From contig JABTTQ020001114.1 in NCBI GenBank assembly GCA_016081115.2, positions 1 to 64,000 on the forward strand: DNA of 64,000 bases, given 5' to 3'. The position numbers and the translations under genes are program-made. Origin of the DNA: Rehmannia glutinosa. Lineage: Eukaryota > Streptophyta > Magnoliopsida > Lamiales > Orobanchaceae. Shown in pieces: positions 32,401 to 45,300 of the stretch. Position 1 is the stretch's first letter; every line of letters starts with the position of its first letter. The notes beneath the pieces are model-generated. The model was given only the letters and a program-made list of their open reading frames with translations. It made no database searches and was not told the DNA's origin.

Positions 32401-35400
32401 TAAATCTTATTTTACATGTTTATCTTACCTAAAATTACATGTTCCTGGTCCTTGTTAAATCATTCTCTTTGGACTCATGATTGGAGATCATTAGATCTGA
32501 CTGGGTGGAGTTCTTTACGTGCACATTATTATTGTACTCACGTGAAGCTCAGAATTCATACTTTCCACAATGTGATACAGGTCAATGCTAGAGCACGATA
32601 TAGTCTTTCCTTTGGGGGTGCATGTCCTGAATTGTATTTGCCGCAAGATAAAGAAAGGACTATTAATGCTGAAACATTGGCAGAGGACGACATCTCAGAA
32701 ATGCCACAACTCTCTCGGAAGAAGTGGGCATTATATTTGCCTAGAGCTTATCATCCGCTATTGCTTCAACAGCATCGTCAGAATTTGCAAATGGCCATGA
32801 AGGATCTGAGTAATGCAAATGCCGTAAGCTGTTCTTCGTGTATACCACCTTCGGCGTTGCTGCTTATATAAAACTTGAAGAAAATGACACTGTAACAAAT
32901 TCTCTTGGTTGATTTAGTTCACATGCTACATGGATGAATCACGTTCCAGCTTTCACATGGTTCGTTGTCAAAGAAGGGAAACATAGACCTGAAATCCCCA
33001 CTTTTGTTGATTCTTTTTTTTTATTCTTTATTTGAAAAAAAAAAGAATTTGGGAGCTGGGGGTGTGGGGGTTTAAGGGTGGGCGGGAAAGGAACTCGTCA
33101 TGAGTTATCCATGATCGAAAGAATGAAGTATATGGTGATATTGGTTACTGAGTTAATTTTGAAGCTCTTTTTTAGGATGGGTGTACGGCTATGAAGAAGG
33201 TTTCAGTCAAGGGGCTTTTAGATGGTTTAGATTTTAAATATGAAAGTTTCAGTTGCTTTGCTTTAGTTGAGTTTGCTGTGGGGCATCTATTTTTCAGAAG
33301 TTATCCTTGGCATTTTAATACCATTACAAATGTATTTAATCAAACATTGTCTTCATTTAAGAAATTTTGTGGCTGTTAGCATGTTAGTTCTTCAGTTCGT
33401 GTTAACTATTTAGCTCCTAATGATTATGCTTGGGGTATAGTTAAGCACTTCCATTGAGCTGACATCCTCACACAAATTTTCATATCCAATGCATCTTGTG
33501 AATTTTGGTTAGTTTCCTTAAGATCTTACATTCTGCCAGGAAATCAGGAGGAGAAAACAGATAGGAGGATCTGCAAAGAAAGAAGAAAAAAATTTGAATG
33601 TCTCGTCCTTGGAAATGCAGGTATAACTTTCAGTTAAAAAGGTATCCTGGTGTCATAAGCATCAGAGTCTATGTGAGCTTCCTTGCATAAAATATTTGTG
33701 ATTCATGTTCTATGTTATTATTTCAGGTTGCTAAGTTGAAACAAGCACTTCCAGTCCCCTTTGACATATATATAGCACAGAATACTAGAGTTCTTGTTAT
33801 AACCGCCCAAATACTGGAGGCAAAACCATTTTTCTAAAGACAGTTGGGTTGGCTGCTATGATGGCAAAATCAGGTTAACTTATGTTCTAATTTCACAGAC
33901 TTATTAACTTAGATAAAATTTTGCATTTTCTATGTTTTGGTCTTCAACAAAAATTATTATATCCGGAAAATATTATTGATGATTTGTTTATTTTAAATTC
34001 AAGAAACATTGTTATCTTCTCATATACTTTCCTAGTGGAGAGTGCAGTGTTAAGCTGTGGATATCTTGGTCATGCATACATGCAGTGACTGCGTGCTTGG
34101 TGTCTTTAAAAGCGATGTTAAATAATAAATGCATGATGGCATTCGATGACCTTTGGTTTGATGGAAAATATTGCAGGTCTATATGTCTTGGCTTCAGAAC
34201 CAGCAAGGATTCCGTGGTTTGATTTTGTACTTGCCGACATCGGTGATGAACAGTCTCTATCTCAATCTCTATCTACTTTTTCTGGCCATCTGAAGCAAAT
34301 TGGCGTAAGTTGATAAGATGTCGCTTATGTGTCATATAATTGGATTCTTAGTAGAGTCTTTATCATTGACCTAAACTGGCTCTGCAAATGATAAGGTGGT
34401 CTCCATTATCTTTAAAGTTATGTGAAGCTGGAGCATAGAAGTGACTAGGCTCTGTTGTTGAATTATACTTGGGTATTCATGTAACAAATTCAGCTTTATC
34501 TAATTAACAATCGGAAAAGTTTTTGATTGTGAATTAGTTTAATGAATAGATATATACACTGTGTCCTTTCAGTGGAGTGCTTAAACCGATTTATTAATAT
34601 CACGCATATATATGGTCTTCCTTCTGACTGTTTTTGCTTATTCTTTTGCAGGAAATCAAGTCCCTTTCAACAAATCTGTCGTTGGTGCTCTTGGATGAAG
34701 TACGGATTTTTTTTTACTCTGCAGTTTAATGTTTTGAAAAATATTTTTGCAGAAAAACTTTGTTGTATATCACAAATTCTATAATTTTGCTGTCAATAGA
34801 ATACAAATGGATTCACAAAATTTATTTATAAAACAAATGGGAATTGTGGAAAGAAAGTCTGGTGATATCATACCACATAATTAGTAATCGCTGCCATCAT
34901 TTTTAGGTAGGTGCAGGGACGAATCCTCTAGAAGGAGCTGCTCTGGGGATGTCATTGCTGGAATCTTTTGCTGATGCTGGTGCCTTGTTGACAATAGCAA
35001 CTACGCATCATGGAGAACTCAAAGCTCTTAAATACAGGTAGCTTATAAGAAGTAAAAATGTTTAAATGAGACATGAATTTACACAATTCAACATAATGGT
35101 TTTATTACTTGCTATGACAGCAACAATGCCTTTGAAAATTCTTGTGTGGAGTTTGATGAAGTGGAATTGAAGCCTACCTACAGGATCCTTTGGGGAGTAC
35201 CAGGTTTTTTGCTAACTACTTGATGGTCTGGTAGATTAGATGTTCTGCTGCATTTTTATTTTGAACATAAACAACTATTAAGTATTAAGTAGTTCTTGTG
35301 GTATGTTATTTCCTTTCCAATCCTGCTGGAGCAGGCTGCTATGAGTAAAATGAGTTTTACATGGCTATTCTTCCTTGAGGAGTATTGCTTAGCATACTCT

Positions 35401-37497
35401 AGCCACATATTTCTCTACTCCTCAACATTTTGTTTTGGGTGTATTAAACTTCTCGTGTTCAGCCACTGATTCGCATTCTTGCCTTCTACATTTTCATTTT
35501 CAAGATCTTCTGCTAGCAGTATTTCTTTTCTAACCTTAGGACGTTCAAATGCAATCAATATTGCTGAGAGGCTTGGACTGCCTGCTGAAATATTGGATAA
35601 TGCTCGTGAACTGTCTGGAGCAGCTAGCGCAGAAATCAACGAGGTAATTAGATTGGATTGTATGTGCATTTCAAGTTTGGTTGCCTGTAAATGTGGCACT
35701 GAATCTGTAAATATGTAAGTTTTGTTCTTCAAGAGAGGACCTTTACTCCATTTACAATGTTTGAAGATTTCAAAGAAACCTTATCTAGGAGTTGATAATT
35801 TTGGATTTCTTTTTACAGCTATGAAAGTAAACTTTCAAATTTCCACTAAAGATTGCCCTCAGTTGACACATGGTGCAACTCTCTCTTTTCTTTTGAGCCA
35901 CTCTTAATTTCTTTTTCCCAAATGAAGTTGTTTGCCTGAGATGTTACTAAATTTGTTTCACCAAGTTTGCGGAGAAAAATTGACTGAAACTCTTACAGTT
36001 ACTTACCCTAGTAATTTGAATGTCCATAGTTCGTCACAACACATTCGACTCTACTAACAGATTTCTTTGCAATTTAGTGCAGGTGATAGTCGATATGGAG
36101 AGATTCAAGCAGGATTATCATAAAAAAGTTCATGAATCGCAGCACTACCTGAGGTGAGAATCTTGTGGCTTTGGCAAAATATACTCAAGGGTTTAAGTTC
36201 TTCATATCAGTTTGCTAGACAATATACTCAAGATACCATACATTGTTGTATGGTGAATAAACATTAGTAATTGACAGCAGTATCATATCTGAATATAGTA
36301 TCAACAGCCAGTATATAGTCATTGCAGTTTGCTACCATTTGATCTTTGATCTTTAAGGTAACTGGACCTCCATTGACTGGTTTACACTACCGGTACTTGC
36401 TGCAAAATATTCCTTTCAAAATTTATCATATTTAACCAGTGCGCGAGTTTTTAGTAAAACCATTTGACCTGGGTATTTTTCTCGATTTGATCGTGTATTC
36501 TTGTTAATGTAGTAATAATTTCTTTTTTGTGTTCAGGCTCTCTAAGAAACTTCATCAGAGTCTACTCTTGGCGAAAAAGAGAGTCAACGAATATGGCATG
36601 GAGGAAAGATACAGGATGATGCAAGAAATATCCAAGATAGCAGCTTCAGCACGTTCCATCATTCATAAGAAAGTGAGGGAATATCGATCACTTCCTACTA
36701 AACCATCCAAGCAAATAAAACCAGATACGGATAGTCATACTTCAACATTCATTCATGAACATGCTACCATAGAAGAAACTGAAACTTCTGCGGCGACTGA
36801 GACTGCATATGCCAAGGATAATACCAAGCAACCAATTACAGGTAATTGAACGCTAAACAGAAGCCTAATACTTTTTTTTGGTTTAATTTACAAAAAATAC
36901 CCTTGACGTTCAGTCTAATTACAAAAAACCTCAACTATCTTTAAAAATTTCAAATACCACTATTTGTTTGTATTTTACAAATTTCACCATTAAGATGGAA
37001 ATACTTGTTAAACAAATACAAACCTCAAGGGGTGTTTGTAATGCTTTAAGGGGGTATTTGTAATTTCGAAAGATAATGTGAGTTTTTGTAATAAGCTTAA
37101 CCTCAGGGGTAGTTTTTGTAATTTACCCCTTATTTTACGAAGCCACCACTCTTTTCCAGAGTCTTGTGCTTTCTTTTTTTATAATTGCAAGTTAAACTTA
37201 TTTAATAATGGGAGTAAACCCGCTAATTACATCAACAGAGAGGTGAAGGCACTCCATATACACTAGTTAGTAGTGGCGTCATCTGATAATAATTCCTTAT
37301 AGTTTTAACTTTCATTGTTTTCACTTTTGCACATCGCAGAGAAGAAGCTTAAACTTCCAAAGGTTGGTGAAACGGTGAATGTTCCTTCTCTGAATAAGAA
37401 AGCAACAGTTTTGAAATTGGATCCATCTAAAGAAGAAATAGTAGTTCAAGCTGGTAACTTGAAGTTGAAGTTAAAGTTGTCTGATATTGTGACCTGA
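28880..37497 (+). CDS. MutS2-like DNA repair / recombination ATPase, probably plastid-targeted (one frameshift in Walker A)
   Basis: Twenty exons with GT-AG introns were traced in consistent phase: 28880-29185, 29852-29977, 30255-30422, 30511-30594, 30671-30721, 30903-30959, 31122-31204, 31817-31940, 32033-32092, 32581-32823, 33540-33620, 33727-33873, 34177-34304, 34652-34699, 34907-35037, 35121-35203, 35540-35643, 36083-36153, 36537-36841, 37340-37497. This gives 852 residues once the missing base is allowed for. The N-terminus (MPSLPLLQKFSPLPFPITTF) looks like a transit peptide. The clamp and core part includes GSGAGSLVEPLSAVPLNDEL. The ATPase has Walker A near residue 488, Walker B LVLLDE near 568 and the following GAGTNPLEG and TTHHGELK. 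The C-terminus ends with a KOW-like VGETVNVPSLNKKATV segment and no Smr domain. Exon 12 lacks one base near 33805, inside the Walker A codons, causing a stop 30 bases later. All other exons are intact, so an assembly error is possible. Confidence 0.9.
29233..29273. repeat. (GT)n(AT)n microsatellite in MutS2 intron 1
   Basis: A GT run turns into an AT run. A second TA run lies at 29435-29478 in the same intron. Confidence 0.9.
36878..37134. mobile_element. MITE-like inverted repeat in the last MutS2 intron
   Basis: The left arm, with AATTTACAAAAAATACCC and CTCAACTATCTTT, pairs with the right arm, with AAAGATAATGTGAG and GGGGTAGTTTTTGTAATTT. Arms are about 75 bp. Related copies lie in the IQD introns (55290-55540 and part copies). 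Confidence 0.75.
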
Positions 37498-38104
37498 TAG
37501 CATGTGTTTCCTCCTCTTCGGTGCAGTATATTCTATGCTCTCAATGAAATACTGTTTGATTTCATTTTCCTTTTGATTTTATAACTGTCTCCTTGCTTGT
37601 CAGGAAATTTAATTATCTTGGAAATATGAGATATTCCTGTTTAATTGCACCTTATCGCGTTTTAAAGATAACCTGTTCAGTATCTACCTTTGAAACAGGG
37701 AGATACAGACCCACACGCATTCGTTGGCAAAAATGTCCGCATTTTCGCTATACCTATTTGTATAAATCTAGTCACTGGAAAAGAGCTTCGGCAAATATGC
37801 ACATTAATCCAGGACTTGGTCCCTTCACTATCAAACCTTAAGTTCAAGTACAGTTTCATTCTCGAAAAAAGATCATCTTCAAAGTTATCTTTTTTTCTCA
37901 ACTCGATTAACTTCCCCACTTCACAGCGAATCTGATATCTTAGTGTGTGGGCATCACAAAATTCTCTTTTCACATAATCCCACATTATCATATAGAGGCG
38001 GTTGTTTTCTGCTAAATTCATTGCCATAGATGTAAATGGAGAAGTAGCAGTGTTATTAGTTGTTACAAACTTGAATGGTCTCTCTTCTTGACGCTAAATT
38101 TTCG
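37498..38104. other. Convergent spacer between the MutS2-like gene and the LRR kinase gene
   Basis: The two genes end tail to tail about 600 bp apart, so this holds both 3' untranslated regions. Open frames at 37593-38027 have no recognisable content. Confidence 0.6.
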
Positions 38105-41100
38105 TCAAGAATTAAACTTAAAAAGATTTCCTACTACATCTCTCATCGAGGGCCTGATATCTGGAACCATTTCTGTGCATTTCAAAGCAAGATCCATCAT
38201 CCCTAGTGCTTCTTGCTGATCCTCTTTGTTCCAGTACTGTATTTCTTCATCCAAGCAACAGAAGCAATCATTTTCATCCTGTTGGATCTTCCTTACCCAG
38301 GATACAATATCTAAGCCTTCATCAAAACTGGGATCCACAGGTAATTTTCTGCAGAGAAGCTCCAGTAAAACAACTCCGTAGCTGTACACATCACATTTAT
38401 CTGTCAACCTTGTTGAGTATGCATTCTCTGAAATTGGGAATAAACAGAAAGAGTTTATGGGTTAGATTTCGACATTAAATGAGCAACCATAGTAGTTACG
38501 GTTTACCTTCACTAGATGGATGTTACGTGTACAATAATGACATATCTTGTACACGTGGCATCCATCTAATATTGAATACAAGATGAAACCGAGAATGGAG
38601 CAGAAGCTCCTGTGTGGGCTTACCTGGTGCTATGTAGCCCAATGTTCCAACAATTGCAGAAATTATTAGGCTTTCATCACCATCACAATCCAACTTTGCC
38701 GCCCCAAAATCTCCGATCTTAGGTTCCAGTTCAGAATCCAACAGTATGTTATCTGATTTAATATCTCTATGAATGATCTGCGGCACACAGTCATGGTGCA
38801 GATATGACAAGCCTTGAGCAATACCAAGAGCAATACGATATCGGTTTTCCCAGTTCAAAGCTAGTTGAGGTTTCCTCTGGTGCAGTACATAATAAAGAGT
38901 ACCTTGAGGCATATACTCAGTAACTATGAAGCCATATCCATCTCTGATACTGTATCCTCCCATTCTCAGCACATTCCTGTGTCTGATCAAACTCAAAGTT
39001 CTCATCTCTGTACTGAATTTCGTCTCTGATAGATCCACTTTCTTAACTGCCCAATTTTTTTCTTGATTTCGATGATTCTGTTCTGTAAACAGTTCCATGC
39101 TTGCCTCTTCCAATCACATATTTATCACTCCAACCTTCGGTTGCACGCAGAATATCCTCAAAATTCAGATCTTCTGGTAAATCTTCACTTCTTGATCGAT
39201 GGTACAATAGCAACTGATGAGGAGATGAAGGGTAAGGATTCCAAATGCGAATTATGAATGTGTATACTAAAGCAAGAAGGCATGTTATCGACAAAAGTGA
39301 TATAGTTATTGCGCCAGCTAGGAATATTACACCTCTTGTATGTAATTTTTGGTGATGTCCACAATTGCTGGTTATTGAGCAGAGTCTTGGATTTCCCAAA
39401 GTGGATTCTGGATTTAAGTCCAATATCTTTGCCCAGCCGGCTGATATCTGGCCTGACAGGTGATTGAATGATATGTTCACAAATGAAAGTGATACCATGT
39501 TGTTTGTTTCTGATGGTATTTCACCTGACAAATTGTTGCTTGAGATATCAAGAATCTCCAACTTGTCTAGATTGCCAATGCATCTAGGGATTTCTCCAGA
39601 GAGCCGGTTCATGCTAAGGTTCAAAAGAGTACTAAAATGGTGAACTTTACTCAGACTGCAAGGTATTTGTCCTTCAAGCAAGTTATTTCCAAGCTGCAGC
39701 TCATGCAGATTTTGGCTGCTCGTAAAAGAATTGGCAATCAAACCAGTCAATTTGTTGTCTTGAAGACGGATGATTTTTAACGTTAGTGAAGATATTATCT
39801 CAGAAGGGACATTTCCTGAAAGTTCATTCTTGCTGAGGTCTAATTCGGTTATTCTTGGACAACGACTCAGCTGGTGAGGAATTTCTCCTGTCAGCCTGTT
39901 TGAAGAAATCCTCAATACTTCTAGATTTTGAAGCATACCAAATTCCCGAGGTATTGAGCCTGAAAACTTATTTTCTGAAAGATCAATCATTGAAAGATTC
40001 CTCCAGAAACCAAAAACTGTTGGAATTTTACCATCAAACAGGTTCCGCCGCAAATCGAAGTAAGAAATGCTGGATTTTGTCCACATGTCATGAGGTATGC
40101 TTCCATGCAGAAGATTGTTCCTCAGGATCACCCTGGTAAGAGAATTACATTTAATGATTTCTGTTGGGAAACTGCCTGTTAATAGATTATCACCGAAAGT
40201 GTCAAGACCGAAAGGCTATTGCCAGAACACATGCTAATAGGAATTTCTCCAGTAAGATAATTTCCTGTCAAATCCAACTTTACTAAACCAGGAATGTTAT
40301 TCTTCCCCAAATCTGATGGAATTTCCCCAGTAAGATTATTGTGGGCCAAAGAAAGAAAAGTTAGATTTGTCAGATTACTAATGCCAGATGGTATTTTACC
40401 TGTCAATCTATTGTTATAAAGTGTTAGCTCCTCAAGAGAGGTCAATTTCTCTATACAGAAGGGTATGGGACCCTCAATCTGATTGTTGAACAAATGAAGA
40501 ACCTTAAGATTCCGAAGATCACAAATTTCAGGAGGAAGAATTCCAGTAATTTGGTTATGTTCAAGCCTGATTTCAACTAGAGAACTACAATTTCCAGTTT
40601 CTGAAGGTATGAAACCACTAAACATATTATTATAGAGAAACAGGTATTCCAAGTTTCTGAGATTAAAAACTGAAGCTGGAATCTGACCGGTTAAGCTGTT
40701 GCCAGATAAATCAAGATAATTCAGCTGATTGCATTGTCTGATGTCTTCAGGTATACTCCCATTAAACCTGTTTTCTGTAAGAACCAGTTCTTTTAAATTT
40801 CTGAGACCCAACATGGATTTCGGAATTTCCCCTTCGAAGTTGTTTTTGGCAAGATACAGAATTTCTAGTTGCCACAGGCCCTGGAAAATATTCTGAGGCA
40901 ATATTCCTCCAAGATTGTTATAAGATGCATAAAGAATTGTCAGGTTATGGCAGTTGCTTAGAGAAAGTGGGAGAGAACCATGAAATGAATTTTCGTGTAT
41001 TCGAAGATCAGAAAGCGAGCAGAGGGGTGGTAATTCAGGTAGGGTTCCAGTTAGATTATTTGAGCTCAAGTAAAGAAAATTTAAATTATGTAGAGAAAAT

Positions 41101-41666
41101 AATTCAGTTGGAATTTCCCCACTCAAGTGATTATTGTACAGTCCAAGATATTCAAGACTGTTGCATTGACCTACCTCAGGTGGAATAATACCAGATAGTA
41201 AATTATAGCCCAAATCAAGTTGTTGAAGTTTTCTTGATCTGAAAAGCTTAGGAGGAATTTTGCCAAACAAGGCATTGTCATTGAGAAAAATGGTTTTTAG
41301 TTGGCTACAGTTTCCAAGCAGAGCTGGAATAGTTCCAGTGAAGTTGTTGCCACTAAGATCAAGACTGATTAAATCAGGAAGTGGGCAGAGATTGGAAATA
41401 GAGTTTTCTAAAACCCCGTCAAGGCCAAAGCTGGTTAGATTTAAGGATGTGACTCTAAAATCTTTAGTGGAGTAGCAAGAAATACCAGGCCAGTGGCAGT
41501 GAGCAGAAAATGAGGTGGTTTGGTTCCACCGAAGGAGATTTCTTGAAGTTTCTGCAAGACTGTCACGAAATCGGAGAAGATGAATTGCTGGTTGAGGCTG
41601 TGAAGCTGATGGGATTGGTAATAGGTTCACAAAGAAAATAACATAATTAAGAAAGAGAAATAACAT
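38105..41666 (-). CDS. LRR receptor-like kinase (subfamily XI, PEPR-like), two single-base frameshifts
   Basis: Two exons on -: 41666-38624 and 38427-38105, about 1121 residues after allowing for the frameshifts. A signal peptide (MLFLFLNYVIFFVNLLP) is followed by an LRR cap with a CHWPGISC cysteine pair. More than 20 leucine-rich repeats of the plant L-x-x-N-x-L-x-G-x-I-P type follow, then a transmembrane segment near residues 780-807 (GVIFLAGAITISLL...). The kinase has GRGKHGTVY, AVKKVD, HRDIKSDNILLD, GDFGAAK and IAPEN, so it should be catalytically active. The intron splits the APE codon. Such receptors bind peptide ligands outside and phosphorylate targets inside (family knowledge). One base is missing near 40203, inside an LRR, and one extra A lies in a run of seven at 39055-39061, before AVKK. 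The two shifts do not cancel locally. Everything else is intact, so these may be assembly errors. Confidence 0.92.
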
Positions 41667-42262
41667 TTTACAGCTTGTTTACTCAGATGCTTGATAAGAT
41701 TTTAGCTAAACTCATATGTTTTGTTGGGTGTGGTGTTCAAACATGGTCTCCCCCGAAAATTCTTAGGTGGACCCTCAAATGATCTCAACTGTTGGATTAT
41801 GGTGAGTTTCATCAGGATTGTCCTAGGATCATGTGATCCAGGACCATCTAAGTATAACCCATATTATTGAATGGTTTACAAGATAACAGTGGTTGGGAAA
41901 TGGCACATTTGTTAAGAAACATGTGTGATTTGTTTGTTTTTGCAAGTGCTTATTAAAGAAAAAGGTTTAGCAACTTTGATTTGAAGAAAAGGAATAGTGG
42001 AGTATTATGCTGTTTCAAAAGCTGCATATGAGCCGACCACTTACTTCCCTTTGTTTAATGAAACAAATATTCCATGAAATCCATGCCCCTCCAATTTTTA
42101 ATTCTAGACAGCCCATGTGCTTATCTTTTCAAGATTTTTTTATTTCAGTTTTATCTATATATATTAGTACAGATCTTGGGATCGGAGAGGTAATGGTAAT
42201 GAGGGAATCGAACTCCGGACTCCGGACATTGAGAGTATTAACTACCTGGGACCATTATCGAG

Positions 42263-42300
<38 letters not shown>

Positions 42301-45300
42301 GCGCGTGTTTTGTAGGCTTGTGTTTACACATACATATTGGTGCCTTGTTAGAAATCTGGAAGGAAAGAACATGACATGCAGAATTTAGTAGAGAGAACAA
42401 GAGAAGACAAGATGAGATTTGGCTGTTAAATTAATATCCGAACAAATTGATTTTGATTTACAGATATGCACATTTGAACAATGTAAGAGGACGGGTTGTT
42501 AGGCACGAATGAAATGATTTTCCTTAAAAGCACTGAGGGAAAAATAATAGCCCAAATTTTATCACAAGCCTATCCATTTCAAGCCCAACAACGGTGAAAG
42601 CGGGCTACGACATTTACACAAAACATAGCCCAACCTTTTGGGGCAAACTTTTTAGGACATTTTGCAATCAAGTTTGGGCTTAATGATCTTAGACTGGAGT
42701 ACATAGCCCAGTCACAAAATGTTTTAAGAGTTTGGACGGACATGCTACGATGTTTGGCTGGAGTTCATGAAGACTTTTGGGTTTTGGTCTCGGCTTGGTA
42801 ACAATGAGTAAATCTGAAAAATAAAACAACTTAAATTAATTGCTAAATACTCTTTTGGATTGATTTGTCTTGCAGAAATCTTTATTATTATCATTATTGA
42901 TATAATTATTCTTTTTTTTTGTTTGTCTTTGGACGGATAAATTTTGAGTTTTCACAAACTTTACTTAGTTATTAATGTGACGTTATTCAAGTTCGATTCG
43001 TATAATTCAATTAAAATTTACTTAGTTTTATTAATATAATAATTAAAGGAAAACTCATAAGCAACAGAAGTAACTGGGGTTTCATTGATTTACTAAACTC
43101 GCTAATTTAGTAAAATTAACGTTAAAATTTTTGCAAGTATGAAATGCGAGAAATTTCTTTGATATTGAGAGGGATACATCAAATGAATAATATAGGGTAT
43201 TGTATTAATTCATAAAATTTGTGTAGAGAGTATAGAGAGTGGCTGTTTCCTCGGGGGTGGTAGCTTTCGAATCACAAAACGAATCCCAGAGCAGGTGGTC
43301 CATTTTGGTATTATTCTCTTGTTCCTTCCTTGAAGCATACCACCCACACTCTTTCTATCTCTATACTTAAATAATTCTACCCACTTGCCCTTAAATAAAC
43401 ACATTCACTATTAGATGTGTTTATGATAACATTATAGAACCCAAAAAAATATTTTAATATATTCAGTAATATCGTTCCACAATTTTATTTGAATGTTGTA
43501 TTTCATAAATTCTTGATATTATATTTATTTATTTGTCTAATCAAAGCATTAAAAATACAATATTCTTTGAATCAAAGAGTTGAACAAAAAAGAGAAAAAG
43601 CTATTCGTTCTTGGTTGAAAATATATTTATATGCTCTTTGTGTTATAAGGACAAATCAAGTACTTTATTAAACTTTCAGATTCGTGTAATTATAAGTTGA
43701 AGTTTGGATTATGAGAAGATTTGTGAGTAAACATTAATGGATTTTTGGGGAATTATTCTGTTCAGATCTCCTATTTCCTATGACGTTTCAATACATGAGA
43801 TGAATATTACACATAAGTATTATTCTAGGCGCTAGGTTTTTTTTTGTCCGCCACATTTTTTCTCTCGACAGTCCCGTCTAACCCTATTCAGCTCCCCCAC
43901 CTTAGCGTTAGGTGCCTCAATCTGTATTTCACTAATATCAAAGATTTTTAAAACACTACACATAATATAATAATATTAATTTATACACACAACATTCACT
44001 TGGTGAATTGAAATATTCAATAAAATATCATAAATAGTAGGAGATATGTATGAGATTATTGGGGTACAATATCTTGTTTTGCATGTGATGGGGACTTTCC
44101 ATCATTCTATCTTATACCACAGCTGTCTACCCCCCTTCTTTAGTTGTTGCCCCCTCCATCATTAGTTAATGCGTCCCACTCTTCCTTTTCCTTTCTATGT
44201 CTTATTCCCATTCTCACCCTTTCCTTCTTTCACTACATTTAATTTTGTAGCACTTCTTTTACCATCGTTTCCTTGTTAGGCATTGTTTCATTGAATTCAT
44301 GATACTTCACAATAATTCAATATCATAGTATTCTAAAATATTATGTCTAATTAATCACTTTTATTGTTAGAACTCATCGTCTGAACTTTCTCAATTTTAT
44401 TGATATTTTTTAGATTCTTATCTTATAATTGATATTTTTAAGGTTAATTATTTAAATAAGTTCTTAATAAATTAAATATCTATAGTCCCAGTTGATAATT
44501 GTGGTCAAATTGTACCTATCTTCAATGCATATCACTTCCCAAATAGAAACCCATTATTTTTTTCATTTTTTGAGAAGAGAAATCTATTATTAAAATATGA
44601 GTAGTGTAAGGCCATTCTTTTCCTTTGTCTTTTCTTGGATGTTCTATTGTAAAATTGTGTTTTATCTTTTATTTCATCCGATATGATTAACATGTGTATA
44701 AAAGTTTCATACAAATTGCCATATTAAATTTAAAACATAAGTAAATCCTACTATGTAAAAATAGATTAAACACAATTTACAATATAAGATTCAATTCGAT
44801 TTCGAGACTACTTTCTATGACTTGTCAACATCACACTTAACTTTTTGCAAAAAAAATTATTTCAACAACGAGACAATGTATTATGGCGACGACTTTCTGT
44901 TATAAAGACCAATCAAGTAATTTTACTAAACGTTCAATTTCTTGTAGTAGCAAGTTGAAGTTAAGATAGTGAGGGAAATGTATAACTAACATTAATGATT
45001 TTTGTCCCGATTTTGGTATAAGAAAAATTATTGGGTTTTCGGCTTTTTTAAATTATTGTTTTTTTCGGTGGGTCACCAACTAACTCATGTCCATTATTTT
45101 TAATGTCAGTACTAGGAATTGATATTTTTTATTTAAGTAGAAATATTCCATATTAATCTCTATTCAAAGTTAACAAAGTCCTCTTTTGTTTTATTTCCTT
45201 ATATGATAAAAGGAAAAAGGTAAGTAGCCAGTAATATTGGAACATTATAATAATTTCCACTAGAAAACATAATGTGTGAGTTCTCTAAAAATGTTTGGTA

